Below the pieces are notes generated by a model. The model was not told the origin of the DNA. It did no database searches and saw only the letters and a program-made list of their open reading frames with translations. Both the position numbers and the translations under genes were made by a program. From contig CAJKKA010000012.1 of the NCBI GenBank assembly GCA_905200315.1, positions 1 through 26,691 on the forward strand: 26,691 nt of DNA, in the 5' to 3' direction. The stretch is from an uncultured Clostridium sp. (lineage in GTDB: Bacteria; Bacillota_A; Clostridia; TANB77; CAG-508). This document shows, in pieces, positions 7,144-15,231 of this stretch (positions are counted from its first letter, which is position 1; each line of letters begins with the position of its first letter).

Positions 7144-8731
7144 CTATAAAATATATTTTTAAATCTTTTGGAATTATTTTTATAACAGAAATAATTAAAA
7201 CTAGAATTAAACATATTGAAATAATTTTTGATTTTAAATTTTTAATAATATTTATTATTCTCCTTTTTCGTAATTTACTTAAACTTTTAAACCTAATAAA
7301 ATAGCCTAATATTAAATAATAAATTATAAAAAATAATATACTTGGAATAATTATATATTTCTGTGAAAATGGAATTTGTGAGCTAAATTTCGAAATAAGA
7401 ATTAATAATTTTAGCATTGGATTTAGAATAAAGTTTATACAGTTTGATAATACATTTGAAAATAAAGATATAAAACAAAACAAAATTCCTAAAACTATAA
7501 TAATACCTAACAATGGTGAAACTAATAAATTAGAAATAAAAAATGTAAAACTTACTGTTCCAAAATTTTTAAGCATAATTGGAAAAATAATTATTTGCGC
7601 CGATACAGAAACAAATATTGCACTTTTTATATAATCTATTATTTTATTTTCATTTCTTTTATATAAAAATTCTAAAAATAAAATAATACCTAAAGTGCCT
7701 CCAAAAGAAAGCTGCAAAGATAAACTATTTATATTAAAAGGATTTAAAAGCAGAATTATTAACATAGAAAAACATACAGAATTTATTGTATCAAATTGCC
7801 TATATAGTAAACTTGCTATAATTATTAAACAACTACTTATAACAGCCCTTATTACAGAAATCTGCATACCCGTTAATACCATAAAAAATAATAAAAATAT
7901 TACTGAAATAATTTTTCCTTTTCTATTTGCTATTTTCGTTTTACTAACAATAAAAGATATTAATACTATAACATAATTAACATGTGCACCAGAAATTGCG
8001 AGTATATGTGATAAACTACTTTTCTTAAAACTTTTGGTAATATTTTCCTCTATAAATTGTTTTTCTCCTAACACCATTCCTATTAAAACACTTGCAGTTT
8101 CTTTAGAAAAATGTTTATTTATATTTTCTTGTAATTTTTCATTTAATGCATTGCAATAATAATAAATGTAATTTATATTTTTGCTTTTTATTATTTTAAC
8201 CTTTTTTTCAGCAGTAGCTAAGCCATAAACTTTTATTGTTTTCAAATATTCTTTATAATTAAATCCTTTGTAGTTCCTTTGAATACTTGGCTTTTCATAT
8301 ACAATATTTGTTTTTATTAAATCTCCATAATTTAAATTAATATTCTTTTTTGTATATAAAAGCAAATATGTATTTTTAAATTTTTTATTATTATTTATTT
8401 TATTTACTTTTACTTTATAAACATTTTTATATTCTTTTTCTATTTTTCTACTTACTATAGTTGCTTCAAGCTCTCCTTCATTTATATTTGAATAGAAATT
8501 ATCATATTTGTAATTTAAAATTAATGTTATTGTATTGGAAATTATTGTAGAAATAATAAATATTAATATAATTGATTTTTTTAAGTAAAATTTAATATAT
8601 AATTTTTTTATTTTTAGAATTAAAATTATTAATGGATATAAAAAAATAATTGGAAGCAATATTAAATGTAAATTTGCTCCCAATATTCCTATTATATACC
8701 CAATTGTTATTACTAAAATTGGTCTTTTCAT
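7127..8731 (-). CDS. comEC: ComEC/Rec2 membrane channel part (5' fragment of split comEC)
   Basis: 534 residues with the N-terminal and competence domains of ComEC, the inner-membrane channel for single-stranded DNA in natural transformation. The first about 70 residues carry membrane helices. An extracytoplasmic OB-like region (about 85-185) follows. The competence domain begins with GMVLGEKQF and the conserved SLSHILAISGAHV, followed by about nine further helices. The frame ends KIYFIDVGQR-stop, exactly where intact ComEC continues DVGQGDS into its metallo-beta-lactamase domain, and that domain follows in the next frame. A full-length product would be about 780 residues, the normal size. 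GGAG lies 8 bases before the ATG. No comEA, comGA or other late-competence gene is nearby, so function in transformation is uncertain. Confidence 0.9.
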   Translation of the reverse strand: MKRPILVITIGYIIGILGANLHLILLPIIFLYPLIILILKIKKLYIKFYLKKSIILIFIISTIISNTITLILNYKYDNFYSNINEGELEATIVSRKIEKEYKNVYKVKVNKINNNKKFKNTYLLLYTKKNINLNYGDLIKTNIVYEKPSIQRNYKGFNYKEYLKTIKVYGLATAEKKVKIIKSKNINYIYYYCNALNEKLQENINKHFSKETASVLIGMVLGEKQFIEENITKSFKKSSLSHILAISGAHVNYVIVLISFIVSKTKIANRKGKIISVIFLLFFMVLTGMQISVIRAVISSCLIIIASLLYRQFDTINSVCFSMLIILLLNPFNINSLSLQLSFGGTLGIILFLEFLYKRNENKIIDYIKSAIFVSVSAQIIIFPIMLKNFGTVSFTFFISNLLVSPLLGIIIVLGILFCFISLFSNVLSNCINFILNPMLKLLILISKFSSQIPFSQKYIIIPSILFFIIYYLILGYFIRFKSLSKLRKRRIINIIKNLKSKIISICLILVLIISVIKIIPKDLKIYFIDVGQR

Positions 8732-8776
8732 TTATTTACTCCATTTTACTACTATAACTATTATGCTAAATATTAA

Positions 8777-10135
8777 TTAAAAAACCCTTCTAGATGTAAC
8801 ATATCTAGTTTGATAATAGCTTGTAGACATTGATGTTATTTTTACTCCGTCACTTGGATTTGATGCATGTATAAAATTATTTCCCCCAATATAAATTCCT
8901 ACATGACCTATTGAATTTCCTGTTGCTCCTTTAAATAAAACTAAATCTCCAGCTTGCAAATTAGCTCTATCTACTGCTGTTCCTACACTTGCTTGTGCTC
9001 TTGCTGAATGTGCAAGGCTTACTCCATATTTTCCATAAACATACATTGTAAAACCTGAACAGTCAAATCCTGAAGGAGAAGCCCCTCCTAAAATATATCT
9101 TGTTCCTAAAAATGAACTTGCATATGAAACTACATTTCCAGAATTTGCAGATTGACTTCTATCTACATCTCCCCCTCTGTTTGTTACATTGTTTTTAGTT
9201 GAAGTTGTATTTTTATCTTTGGTAGTATTATTTGTTGATTCTTTTACTTTATCTGAAGATAATAATTCACTTAAAATATACCCTGTTTTTCCATCCACTT
9301 CTACTTTTGACCAAGTTCCTTCTGTACCAACAACTGTTACTGCTGTATTTTTAGATATACTTTTTACTGTACTGCTATCTTTGCTTGCTTTTTCTCTTAA
9401 ATTTGCTTTTTCAACATTAACATATTTTGTTGTTTTTGTTTCTGTTTTTTCTTCTGTTTCAGTAGTTGTATCCTCTGCAACTGTTTCTTCTGTTTTATTT
9501 TCACTTTCTTTTTGTGTTTGTTTTAAAGTATCTAATTTTTCTTTTCTAACCCAACCTTGTGCATCTTCATAATTTACAAAATACCATCCATTTGCATAGT
9601 CTAAAACTGTTACTGGTGTATTTGCTTTTAGGCTTTTTATTTCTGTAGAATTTATTAATGGTACTAACTTTAAACTTGCATCTTCAACAACCAAAATTTG
9701 AGTATTATTTTCTATTATTGTTTCATCACCGGTATTTGTTTCATTTACTGTTGTTGATGTTTCTTCTGTATTTTCTACTGTATTGTTATTTTCTGTTTCA
9801 TTATTAACTGTTGTATTGCTTACTGTATTGTTTTGGGTTGTGGTATTATTTGTGGATTGTTCACTTTTTTTATCTTTATTATCCACATATTGTGCATATA
9901 TGTAACCAGTATCGTCTTTATATTTTACCTTATACCAATCTCCAGATTTCTCTAATATTTCTACCTTTTCATCTTGAGAAACTAATGCTACAATATTTGA
10001 AGTTGTACTTGCTTCTGCCCTCATTCTTGCAGTTTCTGTATTAACTACACCTGTAGATGTTGCAAAGCTTCTAACACCTAAAAATGTAAGACCTGCAACT
10101 AAACCTAAAGATATAAGTATTCTATTTTTATACAT
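8777..10135 (-). CDS. Secreted SH3-domain NlpC/P60 peptidoglycan endopeptidase
   Basis: A 452-residue exported cell-wall hydrolase expected to cut stem-peptide bonds in peptidoglycan. A signal peptide covers residues 1 to about 25. Three bacterial SH3 domains follow at about 28-86, 146-203 and 237-294, joined by long Asn/Thr/Glu-rich linkers (about 90-145, 205-236 and 295-332). The NlpC/P60 catalytic domain occupies 333-452, with Cys359 in FDCSGF, His411 in IGHVGIY and His423 in FIHAS. An ATG 23 codons upstream is also in frame, but it overlaps the -35 box of the promoter and lacks a ribosome binding site. The ATG at 10135 has GGAG about 10 bases before it and starts MYKNRILISLGLVAGL, a normal signal peptide. 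It has its own promoter, lies 10 bases after the amidohydrolase stop region, and is followed by comEC. Confidence 0.92.
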   Translation of the reverse strand: MYKNRILISLGLVAGLTFLGVRSFATSTGVVNTETARMRAEASTTSNIVALVSQDEKVEILEKSGDWYKVKYKDDTGYIYAQYVDNKDKKSEQSTNNTTTQNNTVSNTTVNNETENNNTVENTEETSTTVNETNTGDETIIENNTQILVVEDASLKLVPLINSTEIKSLKANTPVTVLDYANGWYFVNYEDAQGWVRKEKLDTLKQTQKESENKTEETVAEDTTTETEEKTETKTTKYVNVEKANLREKASKDSSTVKSISKNTAVTVVGTEGTWSKVEVDGKTGYILSELLSSDKVKESTNNTTKDKNTTSTKNNVTNRGGDVDRSQSANSGNVVSYASSFLGTRYILGGASPSGFDCSGFTMYVYGKYGVSLAHSARAQASVGTAVDRANLQAGDLVLFKGATGNSIGHVGIYIGGNNFIHASNPSDGVKITSMSTSYYQTRYVTSRRVF

Positions 10136-10175
10136 CCTTTTTTTCTCCTTTTTCCGTAAGAAATTTACTTGCATT

Positions 10176-10204
10176 AGTATATAATTATTCGCAAAAAATG
10201 TCAA
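10176..10204 (-). promoter_or_regulatory. Sigma-A promoter of the NlpC/P60 gene
   Basis: Leftward TTGACA (10204-10199), a 17-base spacer and TATACT (10181-10176) make a near-consensus sigma-A promoter. The start of transcription would fall about 35 bases before the ATG at 10135, which confirms that start over the longer frame. Confidence 0.8.
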
Positions 10205-10213
10205 ATAATTTTT

Positions 10214-11494
10214 TTATTTAGCATTTTTAAATCTCTCTATAATTTCACTACATTGTTGTATTATTTCTTTTTTATTTATATTATTCAATTTTCTATTTTC
10301 CATTAAAATTTTTCCATTTATTATTGTTGTATCTACATTATATCCTTTTACATTATATACAATCTCGGCAAATATATTGTTTATAGGGTTTGTTATTGTT
10401 TCTTCCATATTAATTATTATTAAATCTGCAAGTTTTCCTTCTTCCAATTTTCCTATATCACTCAAATTTAATGCCTTTGCACCATTTACAGTTGCCATTT
10501 TCAAAACTTCATATGCTGGCAAATCTTCTGGATTTTCATTTATTCCTTTTTGTAGTAATGCAGTAAATTTCATTGTTTCAAACATATCTAAATTACTTCC
10601 ACTACCTTGTCCATCTGTTCCAAGAGATACACATAATCCCTCCTCAATCATTTTGGCTACAGGAGCAATTCCGCATCCTAATTTTAAATTACTTACAGGA
10701 CAGTGCGCAATATATGTATTTGTTTCTTTTAAATTTTGTATATCTTTATCAGATACTTTTACACTATGAGCTAAAATATTGTGTATTCCTTTTAAATCTC
10801 TTTTAATTACCTCAGATGGTTCATCCACATTATAATCTCTTTTTATATCTTCTCTTTCTTGTATATTTTCACAAAAGTGCATATGGATAGGCAAATTCTT
10901 TTCTTCTGCAAGTTCAACACATTTTTTTACATAATCTTCATTAGATGTATATAATCCATGAATTCCTGCATTAAAAGTAATTGTTTCATATTTATAATTT
11001 TCCAATAAGCTCTTTAGTTTTTCTAGTCTGCTTAAATCATTTATATCGTATCCCATTAACGTCATAGTTGTTTGCATTCTTATTCCGCTTTCTAAGGCTG
11101 CCTTAATAATATTATCTGTTAGAAAATACATATCATTTACACATGTACACCCTGTTTCTATCATTTCAATACACGAAAGCATTGTAGCAAAATAAATGTC
11201 TTCATTTGTAAGATTATCCTCTATAGGCCAAATTTTTTGTTTAAGCCAATCTTGTGTTTTTAAACCATCAACAGTCTCTCTAAAAATACTCATACTTATA
11301 TGAGAATGTGCATTAATTAAACCAGGCATTACTACCTTTCCTCTAGCATTTATTACTTTTTCACAATCTTCATTAATATTTCTATCTATCCTTTTAATTT
11401 TATTATCCTCAATTAAAATATCCATATTAGGTTCATACTTTTCTCTATTTTTACTCATAGATATTAAATTGCAATTTTTAATTAAAATTTTCAT
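10214..11494 (-). CDS. Amidohydrolase, probable MTA/SAH deaminase family
   Basis: A 426-residue cytosolic metal-dependent hydrolase of the amidohydrolase superfamily, in the group that deaminates S-adenosylhomocysteine, 5'-methylthioadenosine or similar adenosine compounds. The metal ligands are visible: H63 and H65 in NAHSH, H206 in MHFCEN, H243 in LAHSVK and D294 in LGTDG. The stretch GTDGQGSGSNLDMFETMK is characteristic of this family, and the N-terminal beta segment MKILIKNCNLISM and the C-terminal GKLADLIII complete the usual fold. The exact substrate cannot be read from the sequence; chlorohydrolase/guanine-deaminase-like members are alternatives. The frame is open 17 codons further upstream, but AGGAGTGAT just before the ATG at 11494 fixes the start. 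It has its own promoter, and the NlpC/P60 gene lies immediately downstream. Confidence 0.85.
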   Translation of the reverse strand: MKILIKNCNLISMSKNREKYEPNMDILIEDNKIKRIDRNINEDCEKVINARGKVVMPGLINAHSHISMSIFRETVDGLKTQDWLKQKIWPIEDNLTNEDIYFATMLSCIEMIETGCTCVNDMYFLTDNIIKAALESGIRMQTTMTLMGYDINDLSRLEKLKSLLENYKYETITFNAGIHGLYTSNEDYVKKCVELAEEKNLPIHMHFCENIQEREDIKRDYNVDEPSEVIKRDLKGIHNILAHSVKVSDKDIQNLKETNTYIAHCPVSNLKLGCGIAPVAKMIEEGLCVSLGTDGQGSGSNLDMFETMKFTALLQKGINENPEDLPAYEVLKMATVNGAKALNLSDIGKLEEGKLADLIIINMEETITNPINNIFAEIVYNVKGYNVDTTIINGKILMENRKLNNINKKEIIQQCSEIIERFKNAK

Positions 11495-11516
11495 TATATC
11501 ACTCCTAACTTTAAGT

Positions 11517-11545
11517 ATTTTATCAGTAAAACTTATAATGTTCAA
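11517..11545 (-). promoter_or_regulatory. Sigma-A-type promoter of the amidohydrolase gene
   Basis: Leftward TTGAAC (11545-11540), 17 bases and TAAAAT (11522-11517) lie just upstream of the AGGAGTGAT ribosome binding site, leaving a very short leader before the ATG at 11494. Confidence 0.65.
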
Positions 11546-11627
11546 GGATAATTTTTTATTAGTTATAGCTTCTAATAGAAATTCAAATGAGCCTCTCGTA
11601 AAACGCCCCCTCCTTTAAATTATTATA

Positions 11628-11653
11628 TAGGGGTCGGCGTCCCCGACGACCCG
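11628..11653 (-). repeat. Dispersed GC-rich palindrome, copy 2
   Basis: TAGGGGTCGGCGTCCCCGAC followed by GACCCG is a reverse-orientation copy, nearly identical to the complement of the copy at 26216-26243. It lies between the divergent amidohydrolase and spoIVA genes, about 165 bases upstream of the spoIVA start. The rest of 11654-11810 is AT-rich, and I saw no convincing sigma-E promoter there. Confidence 0.8.
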
Positions 11654-11817
11654 AAAAAGAATATATCTAATAATTCATTATTTAATAAATATTTCTTTTA
11701 ACCATTTCCAGATAATATATTAATAAATTTTTAAATAAATTAGAATAATTCTGTTCTTTCCTTAATATAAATTAACTAAATAAAAAAAGTACAAACTTTT
11801 ACGAGGAGGATATAAGA

Positions 11818-13296
11818 ATGGAAAATTTAGAACTTTATCAGGATATAGCAAAACGTACTGATGGTGATATATATGTAGGTGTTGTTGGTCCTGTTAGAAC
11901 TGGTAAATCTACTTTTATTAAACGTTTTATGGATTTACTTGTTATTCCAAACATTGAAAATGAATACAGAAAAGAAAGGGCAAGAGACGAACTTCCACAA
12001 AGTGCAGCTGGTAGAACTATTATGACTACAGAGCCTAAATTTGTTCCTAATGAAGCTGTTGAAATAACTGTTGGTGAAAATATAAAATTTAAAACTCGTT
12101 TGGTAGATTGTGTTGGTTACCTAATAAATAATGCCATTGGCCATTTAGAAGACGATATGCCTAGAATGGTAAAAACACCTTGGTCAGATGAAGAAATTCC
12201 TTTTGAACAAGCTGCTGAAATTGGTACAAAAAAGGTAATTCAAGAACACTCTACAATAGGAATAGTAATGACAACAGATGGAAGTATTACAGATATTCCA
12301 AGAGAAGACTACATAGAAGCAGAAGAAAGAGTAATAAATGAACTAAAAGCTCTAAATAAACCATTTGTTATTGTATTAAATACAGAAACACCAAACTCAG
12401 ACTACACCTTAAGCCTAGCACAAAATTTAGAGGAAAAATATCAAACACCGGTTATGCCTATAAACTGCGCAAACCTAAATATGAACGACGTAAACAAAAT
12501 GTTCACAAAAGTTTTATATGAATTTCCTATAGAACAAATAAATTTAACCTTCCCACAATGGATTAATAATTTAGATGATGAACACAAAATAAAAGTTGAA
12601 CTATTCTCAGAAATAAAAACAGCCTTCACAAGTGCAACTTTATTAAAAGATATAGATTCTTGTGTAAGTAAAATTTCTCATACAGAAATTATAGAAAAAA
12701 CATCTATAACTCAAATACAGCTTGGAACAGGCTCTGTAGATGTTAACATTACATTAAAAGAAGAATTACTATACAATATATTAACAGAAATGTCTGGAAT
12801 AAAAATAAATAATGAAGAAGACTTATTCTCTACTTTAATTAGCCTAGCACAATCCAAAGCAGAATTTGATAAATTTAGTTATGCCTTAGAAGAAGTAAAA
12901 GCAAAAGGTTATGGAATAGTAACACCTACAATAGATGAATTAATTTTAGACGAACCAGAAATGGTAAAACAAGGTTCAAGATTTGGCGTAAAACTAAAAG
13001 CCAAAGCACCAAGTATACACATGATTCGTGCCGACATTGAAACAGAAGTATCACCAATAGTTGGAAGTGAAAAACAATCTGAAGACTTAGTAAACTACTT
13101 ACTATCAGAATTTGAAAACGACCCTACAAAAATATGGGACTCAAATATATTTGGAAAAAGTTTACATGAATTAGTAAACGAAGGACTTCAAAATAAATTA
13201 AGTCATATGCCAGAAGATGCACAACTAAAACTACAAGAAACCTTAGAAAGAATAGTAAACGAAGGCAGTGGCGGACTAATTTGTATAATACTATAA
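11818..13296 (+). CDS. spoIVA: Stage IV sporulation protein A, spore coat basement ATPase
   Basis: A 492-residue protein, the normal length for SpoIVA, which polymerises with ATP on the outer forespore membrane (through SpoVM in Bacillus) and forms the base layer for coat assembly, also needed for cortex formation. The N-terminus is typical (MENLELYQDIAKRTDGDIYV). Walker A is GPVRTGKS at 24-31 and a Walker B-like LVDCVGY lies at about 95-101. The C-terminal end GLICIIL fits the membrane-docking tail of the family. GAGGAGG lies 8 bases before the ATG. The gene stands alone and ends in a long perfect hairpin. In known spore formers it is expressed in the mother cell under sigma-E; no clear sigma-E boxes are visible upstream, so that control is an inference. 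Confidence 0.97.
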   Translation: MENLELYQDIAKRTDGDIYVGVVGPVRTGKSTFIKRFMDLLVIPNIENEYRKERARDELPQSAAGRTIMTTEPKFVPNEAVEITVGENIKFKTRLVDCVGYLINNAIGHLEDDMPRMVKTPWSDEEIPFEQAAEIGTKKVIQEHSTIGIVMTTDGSITDIPREDYIEAEERVINELKALNKPFVIVLNTETPNSDYTLSLAQNLEEKYQTPVMPINCANLNMNDVNKMFTKVLYEFPIEQINLTFPQWINNLDDEHKIKVELFSEIKTAFTSATLLKDIDSCVSKISHTEIIEKTSITQIQLGTGSVDVNITLKEELLYNILTEMSGIKINNEEDLFSTLISLAQSKAEFDKFSYALEEVKAKGYGIVTPTIDELILDEPEMVKQGSRFGVKLKAKAPSIHMIRADIETEVSPIVGSEKQSEDLVNYLLSEFENDPTKIWDSNIFGKSLHELVNEGLQNKLSHMPEDAQLKLQETLERIVNEGSGGLICIIL

Positions 13297-13315
13297 AAAC
13301 TTTATAACGTCAGAA

Positions 13316-13350
13316 AAGGGATTAGACAATTGTCTAATCCCTTCTCATTT
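13316..13350 (+). terminator. Intrinsic terminator after spoIVA
   Basis: A perfect 28-base palindrome from AAGGGATTAGAC (13316) to GTCTAATCCCTT (13343) is followed by a T-rich stretch. It lies between the convergent spoIVA and the exported repeat protein and may block readthrough in both directions. Confidence 0.85.
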
Positions 13351-13371
13351 TTAGGATTTATGCACTCAAAC

Positions 13372-14850
13372 TTATCTTTTTATCTTTTTTGGCTGGGCGT
13401 TCTTCACACCCATTACTTTCTTTTTTCCATCAGACACGCGCATTGTGAGGCCACGTACGTCCTCAATGCACTTCGACCATTTTCCTTTTAAAGTTTTCAC
13501 CTTATATACTTTGTTTACTTTTCCTTTTGCTCTTGGAGCAATTCTTATTTTTTTAGCAGTTGTCTTAAAAATAATCATTCTGCTTGTGGAGGTATACCCC
13601 ACATAATTGATCTTCTTATAGTTAATGCCATTAAACTTGGCAATTTTCTTTTTTTTGTTAAAGTAAACTTTGCATATAATGCCAGTTTTACCGTTAACTG
13701 TTCTAGTTAATGAAACCCAGTTTCCAGTTCTACGTACATTGTACGTAGTTTTACTTTTGGCTACTGTATTATTCTTAGTCGTTGAATTATTATTAACAGT
13801 AACAGTACCAGATGCACCACCATTTCCCTTATTCGTAATGTCAACATCTGCCTTACCGTCATTTTTTACATCGGCACTACCACTACCTGTTCCATCATCG
13901 TGTCGATTAGAAATCAGCACTCTTTCAGTTCGAATCAGTTTACCAGACTCGTCATAGAAATAGTAAGTAGTCTCCTTTTCTGTAGTTTGAGAGTCTACTG
14001 TCCACTTATTATTCCAAACAATCTGTGTGAACTGCTCCCAAGTAATTTTGCCTGACGTGAACTGCTCCCACCAGAAAGTAAAATCGAAGTCAATCTTTAT
14101 ATCTGGTGTTGCAGTAGGTGCAACTGTTGGTGTTGCTGTTGGTGCAACTGTTGGTACTGGTATTGCTGTCGGTGCTACTGTTGGTACTGGTGTTGCTGTT
14201 GGTGCTACCGTTGGTACTGGTGTTGCTGTTGGTGCTACCGTTGGTACTGGTGTTGCTGTCGGTGCTACTGTTGGTACTGGTGTTGCTGTCGGTGCTACTG
14301 TAGGTACTGGTGTAGGTGCAGTTGGATCCTGATTATTAATAATTTTATCAAATTCTTCACGAGTCATAAGTCTTTCAACTCCAGAATTTTCCTGATAAAA
14401 CCATTTATCATCAATCAACACCGTATTTATTAAAGCCATATACGCAGAATCACCTCTAACTGCATGCCCCATATAATCCAAGCAATACTGATTATTACTA
14501 TTTTTATATGCCTGAATTTTTCTTCCATTGTCCATATCTATAACGAAATAAATTCCGCTATACCAGAACACATGGGCTAACCGATCCGACTGAGTAATAA
14601 CCATAGTACCAGATACCGGATTCTTCCAGTATTCAATATTGGTTGAACCAGAATATGTTAAAACTCCATTCTCAAGTTTCAATGTTGCACTACCACAGGT
14701 TAAACTTCCATTGCCTTCATACACAACGTTGCCTGCTGTTGTTGCTGCTTGTGCTTTATTTCCAGCACCTATGCTAGGCATACTAGTAATAACAACTGCA
14801 AAAATTAATATTGCTGCAATTTTGTTCATTTTTTTGATTAATCTCTTCAT
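13372..14850 (-). CDS. Exported protein with PTVAPTATPV repeat and basic C-terminus
   Basis: 492 residues. A signal peptide (MKRLIKKMNKIAAIL...) ends near KAQA-ATT at about residue 36. A globular N-terminal region with several tryptophans covers about 40-175. A Pro/Thr/Ala spacer of seven PTVAPTATPV-type units follows at about 183-249. Next come a Trp-rich segment (FTFWWEQFTSGKITWEQFTQ) and a Gly/Asn/Thr linker. The C-terminal about 125 residues are very basic and beta-like and may bind the cell wall. No enzyme motif is recognised. Base use is clearly richer in G and C than in its neighbours (for example CGT, GGC and GTA codons), which suggests transfer from another lineage such as Lachnospiraceae, where such spacers are common. 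AGGAGG precedes the ATG. It has its own strong promoter and a structured leader, and is convergent with spoIVA. Confidence 0.85.
   Translation of the reverse strand: MKRLIKKMNKIAAILIFAVVITSMPSIGAGNKAQAATTAGNVVYEGNGSLTCGSATLKLENGVLTYSGSTNIEYWKNPVSGTMVITQSDRLAHVFWYSGIYFVIDMDNGRKIQAYKNSNNQYCLDYMGHAVRGDSAYMALINTVLIDDKWFYQENSGVERLMTREEFDKIINNQDPTAPTPVPTVAPTATPVPTVAPTATPVPTVAPTATPVPTVAPTATPVPTVAPTAIPVPTVAPTATPTVAPTATPDIKIDFDFTFWWEQFTSGKITWEQFTQIVWNNKWTVDSQTTEKETTYYFYDESGKLIRTERVLISNRHDDGTGSGSADVKNDGKADVDITNKGNGGASGTVTVNNNSTTKNNTVAKSKTTYNVRRTGNWVSLTRTVNGKTGIICKVYFNKKKKIAKFNGINYKKINYVGYTSTSRMIIFKTTAKKIRIAPRAKGKVNKVYKVKTLKGKWSKCIEDVRGLTMRVSDGKKKVMGVKNAQPKKIKR
14104..14304 (-). repeat. In-frame 30-bp tandem repeat (minisatellite)
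   Basis: Seven units encode PTVAPTATPV: four exact copies, one PTVAPTAIPV, one shortened to PTVAPTAT, and a last PTVAPTATP. The 30-base unit keeps frame, so copy-number changes would only lengthen or shorten the spacer between the two folded parts of the exported protein. Units differ by silent changes, so the array is not brand new. Confidence 0.9.
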
Positions 14851-14957
14851 AATGTTTTCCTCCTAATTGATAATGATTAATTTTTTTCAATGTGCTATAA
14901 ATCCCTTTTGCTCCTCATCCGGAGCTCAAATATATATAAACGAGGTTTCCCTCTTAT
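14851..14957 (-). promoter_or_regulatory. Structured 5' leader of the exported repeat-protein gene
   Basis: The predicted transcript begins about 107 bases before the ATG. It contains a GAGG-GAAA-CCTC hairpin with a GNRA-type loop (14953-14942) and a second hairpin with GCTCC/GGAGC stem and GGATGA loop (14925-14910), and then the AGGAGG site. No known riboswitch consensus was recognised. The leader could be regulatory or merely protective. Confidence 0.35.
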
Positions 14958-14963
14958 ATCTAT

Positions 14964-14992
14964 ATATTACCACCATTTACATAAAATGTCAA
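14964..14992 (-). promoter_or_regulatory. Sigma-A promoter of the exported repeat-protein gene
   Basis: Leftward TTGACA (14992-14987), a 17-base spacer and TAATAT (14969-14964) give a near-consensus promoter. Confidence 0.75.
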
Positions 14993-15033
14993 CATTTCTA
15001 TAAAATTTAAATTATTTCCATCATCATACATAT

Positions 15034-15129
15034 CTAAAAATAAATATATCGTAGCTCCACGAGGGTAAAGCATTTTTCTTTCGAAAACATGCAGAAAGAA
15101 AATATCCTTCACCCTGCAAGATGGAGCGG
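15034..15129 (-). repeat. Long imperfect hairpin, full copy of a second dispersed repeat
   Basis: GCTCCA (15054-15059) pairs with TGGAGC (15122-15127). Inside, AGGGTAAAG (15062-15070) pairs with CTTCACCCT (15107-15115) with one mismatch, and TTTTCTTTC pairs with GAAAGAAAA around a short loop. Read leftward it starts CCGCTCCATCTTGCAG and ends GGAGCTAC...ATTTTTAG; both ends recur at 17369-17412. Read rightward it is followed by TTTTTT and could act as a terminator. It occupies most of the gene-free stretch 14993-15186. Confidence 0.55.
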
Positions 15130-15186
15130 TTTTTTATACAACATTTTCAAAATAAAATTTCAAAACAAAAATTTTCTATTATATCC

Positions 15187-15226
15187 AAAAAAATTAGAAC
15201 ACTTTATAAAGCATTCTAATTTTTTT
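15187..15226 (-). terminator. Intrinsic terminator of the LPxTG protein gene
   Basis: AAAAAATTAGAA pairs with TTCTAATTTTTT around a loop containing TTTATAAA, immediately after the stop of the leftward gene at 15232. The A and T runs on both sides make it bidirectional. Confidence 0.75.
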
Positions 15227-15231
15227 ATGTT

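Noticed and set aside
11764..11797. Sigma-E promoter for spoIVA
   Set aside because: AATATAA and GTACAAAC are loosely similar to the -35 and -10 boxes, but the match and the spacing are too poor to claim.
14027..14332. Rightward ORF rich in Val, Gly and Thr
   Set aside because: It is the complement of the PTVAPTATPV tandem repeat, whose 30-base unit keeps several frames open.
14851..14957. c-di-GMP riboswitch upstream of the exported protein gene
   Set aside because: The GNRA hairpin is suggestive, but the conserved class I and class II core sequences are absent.
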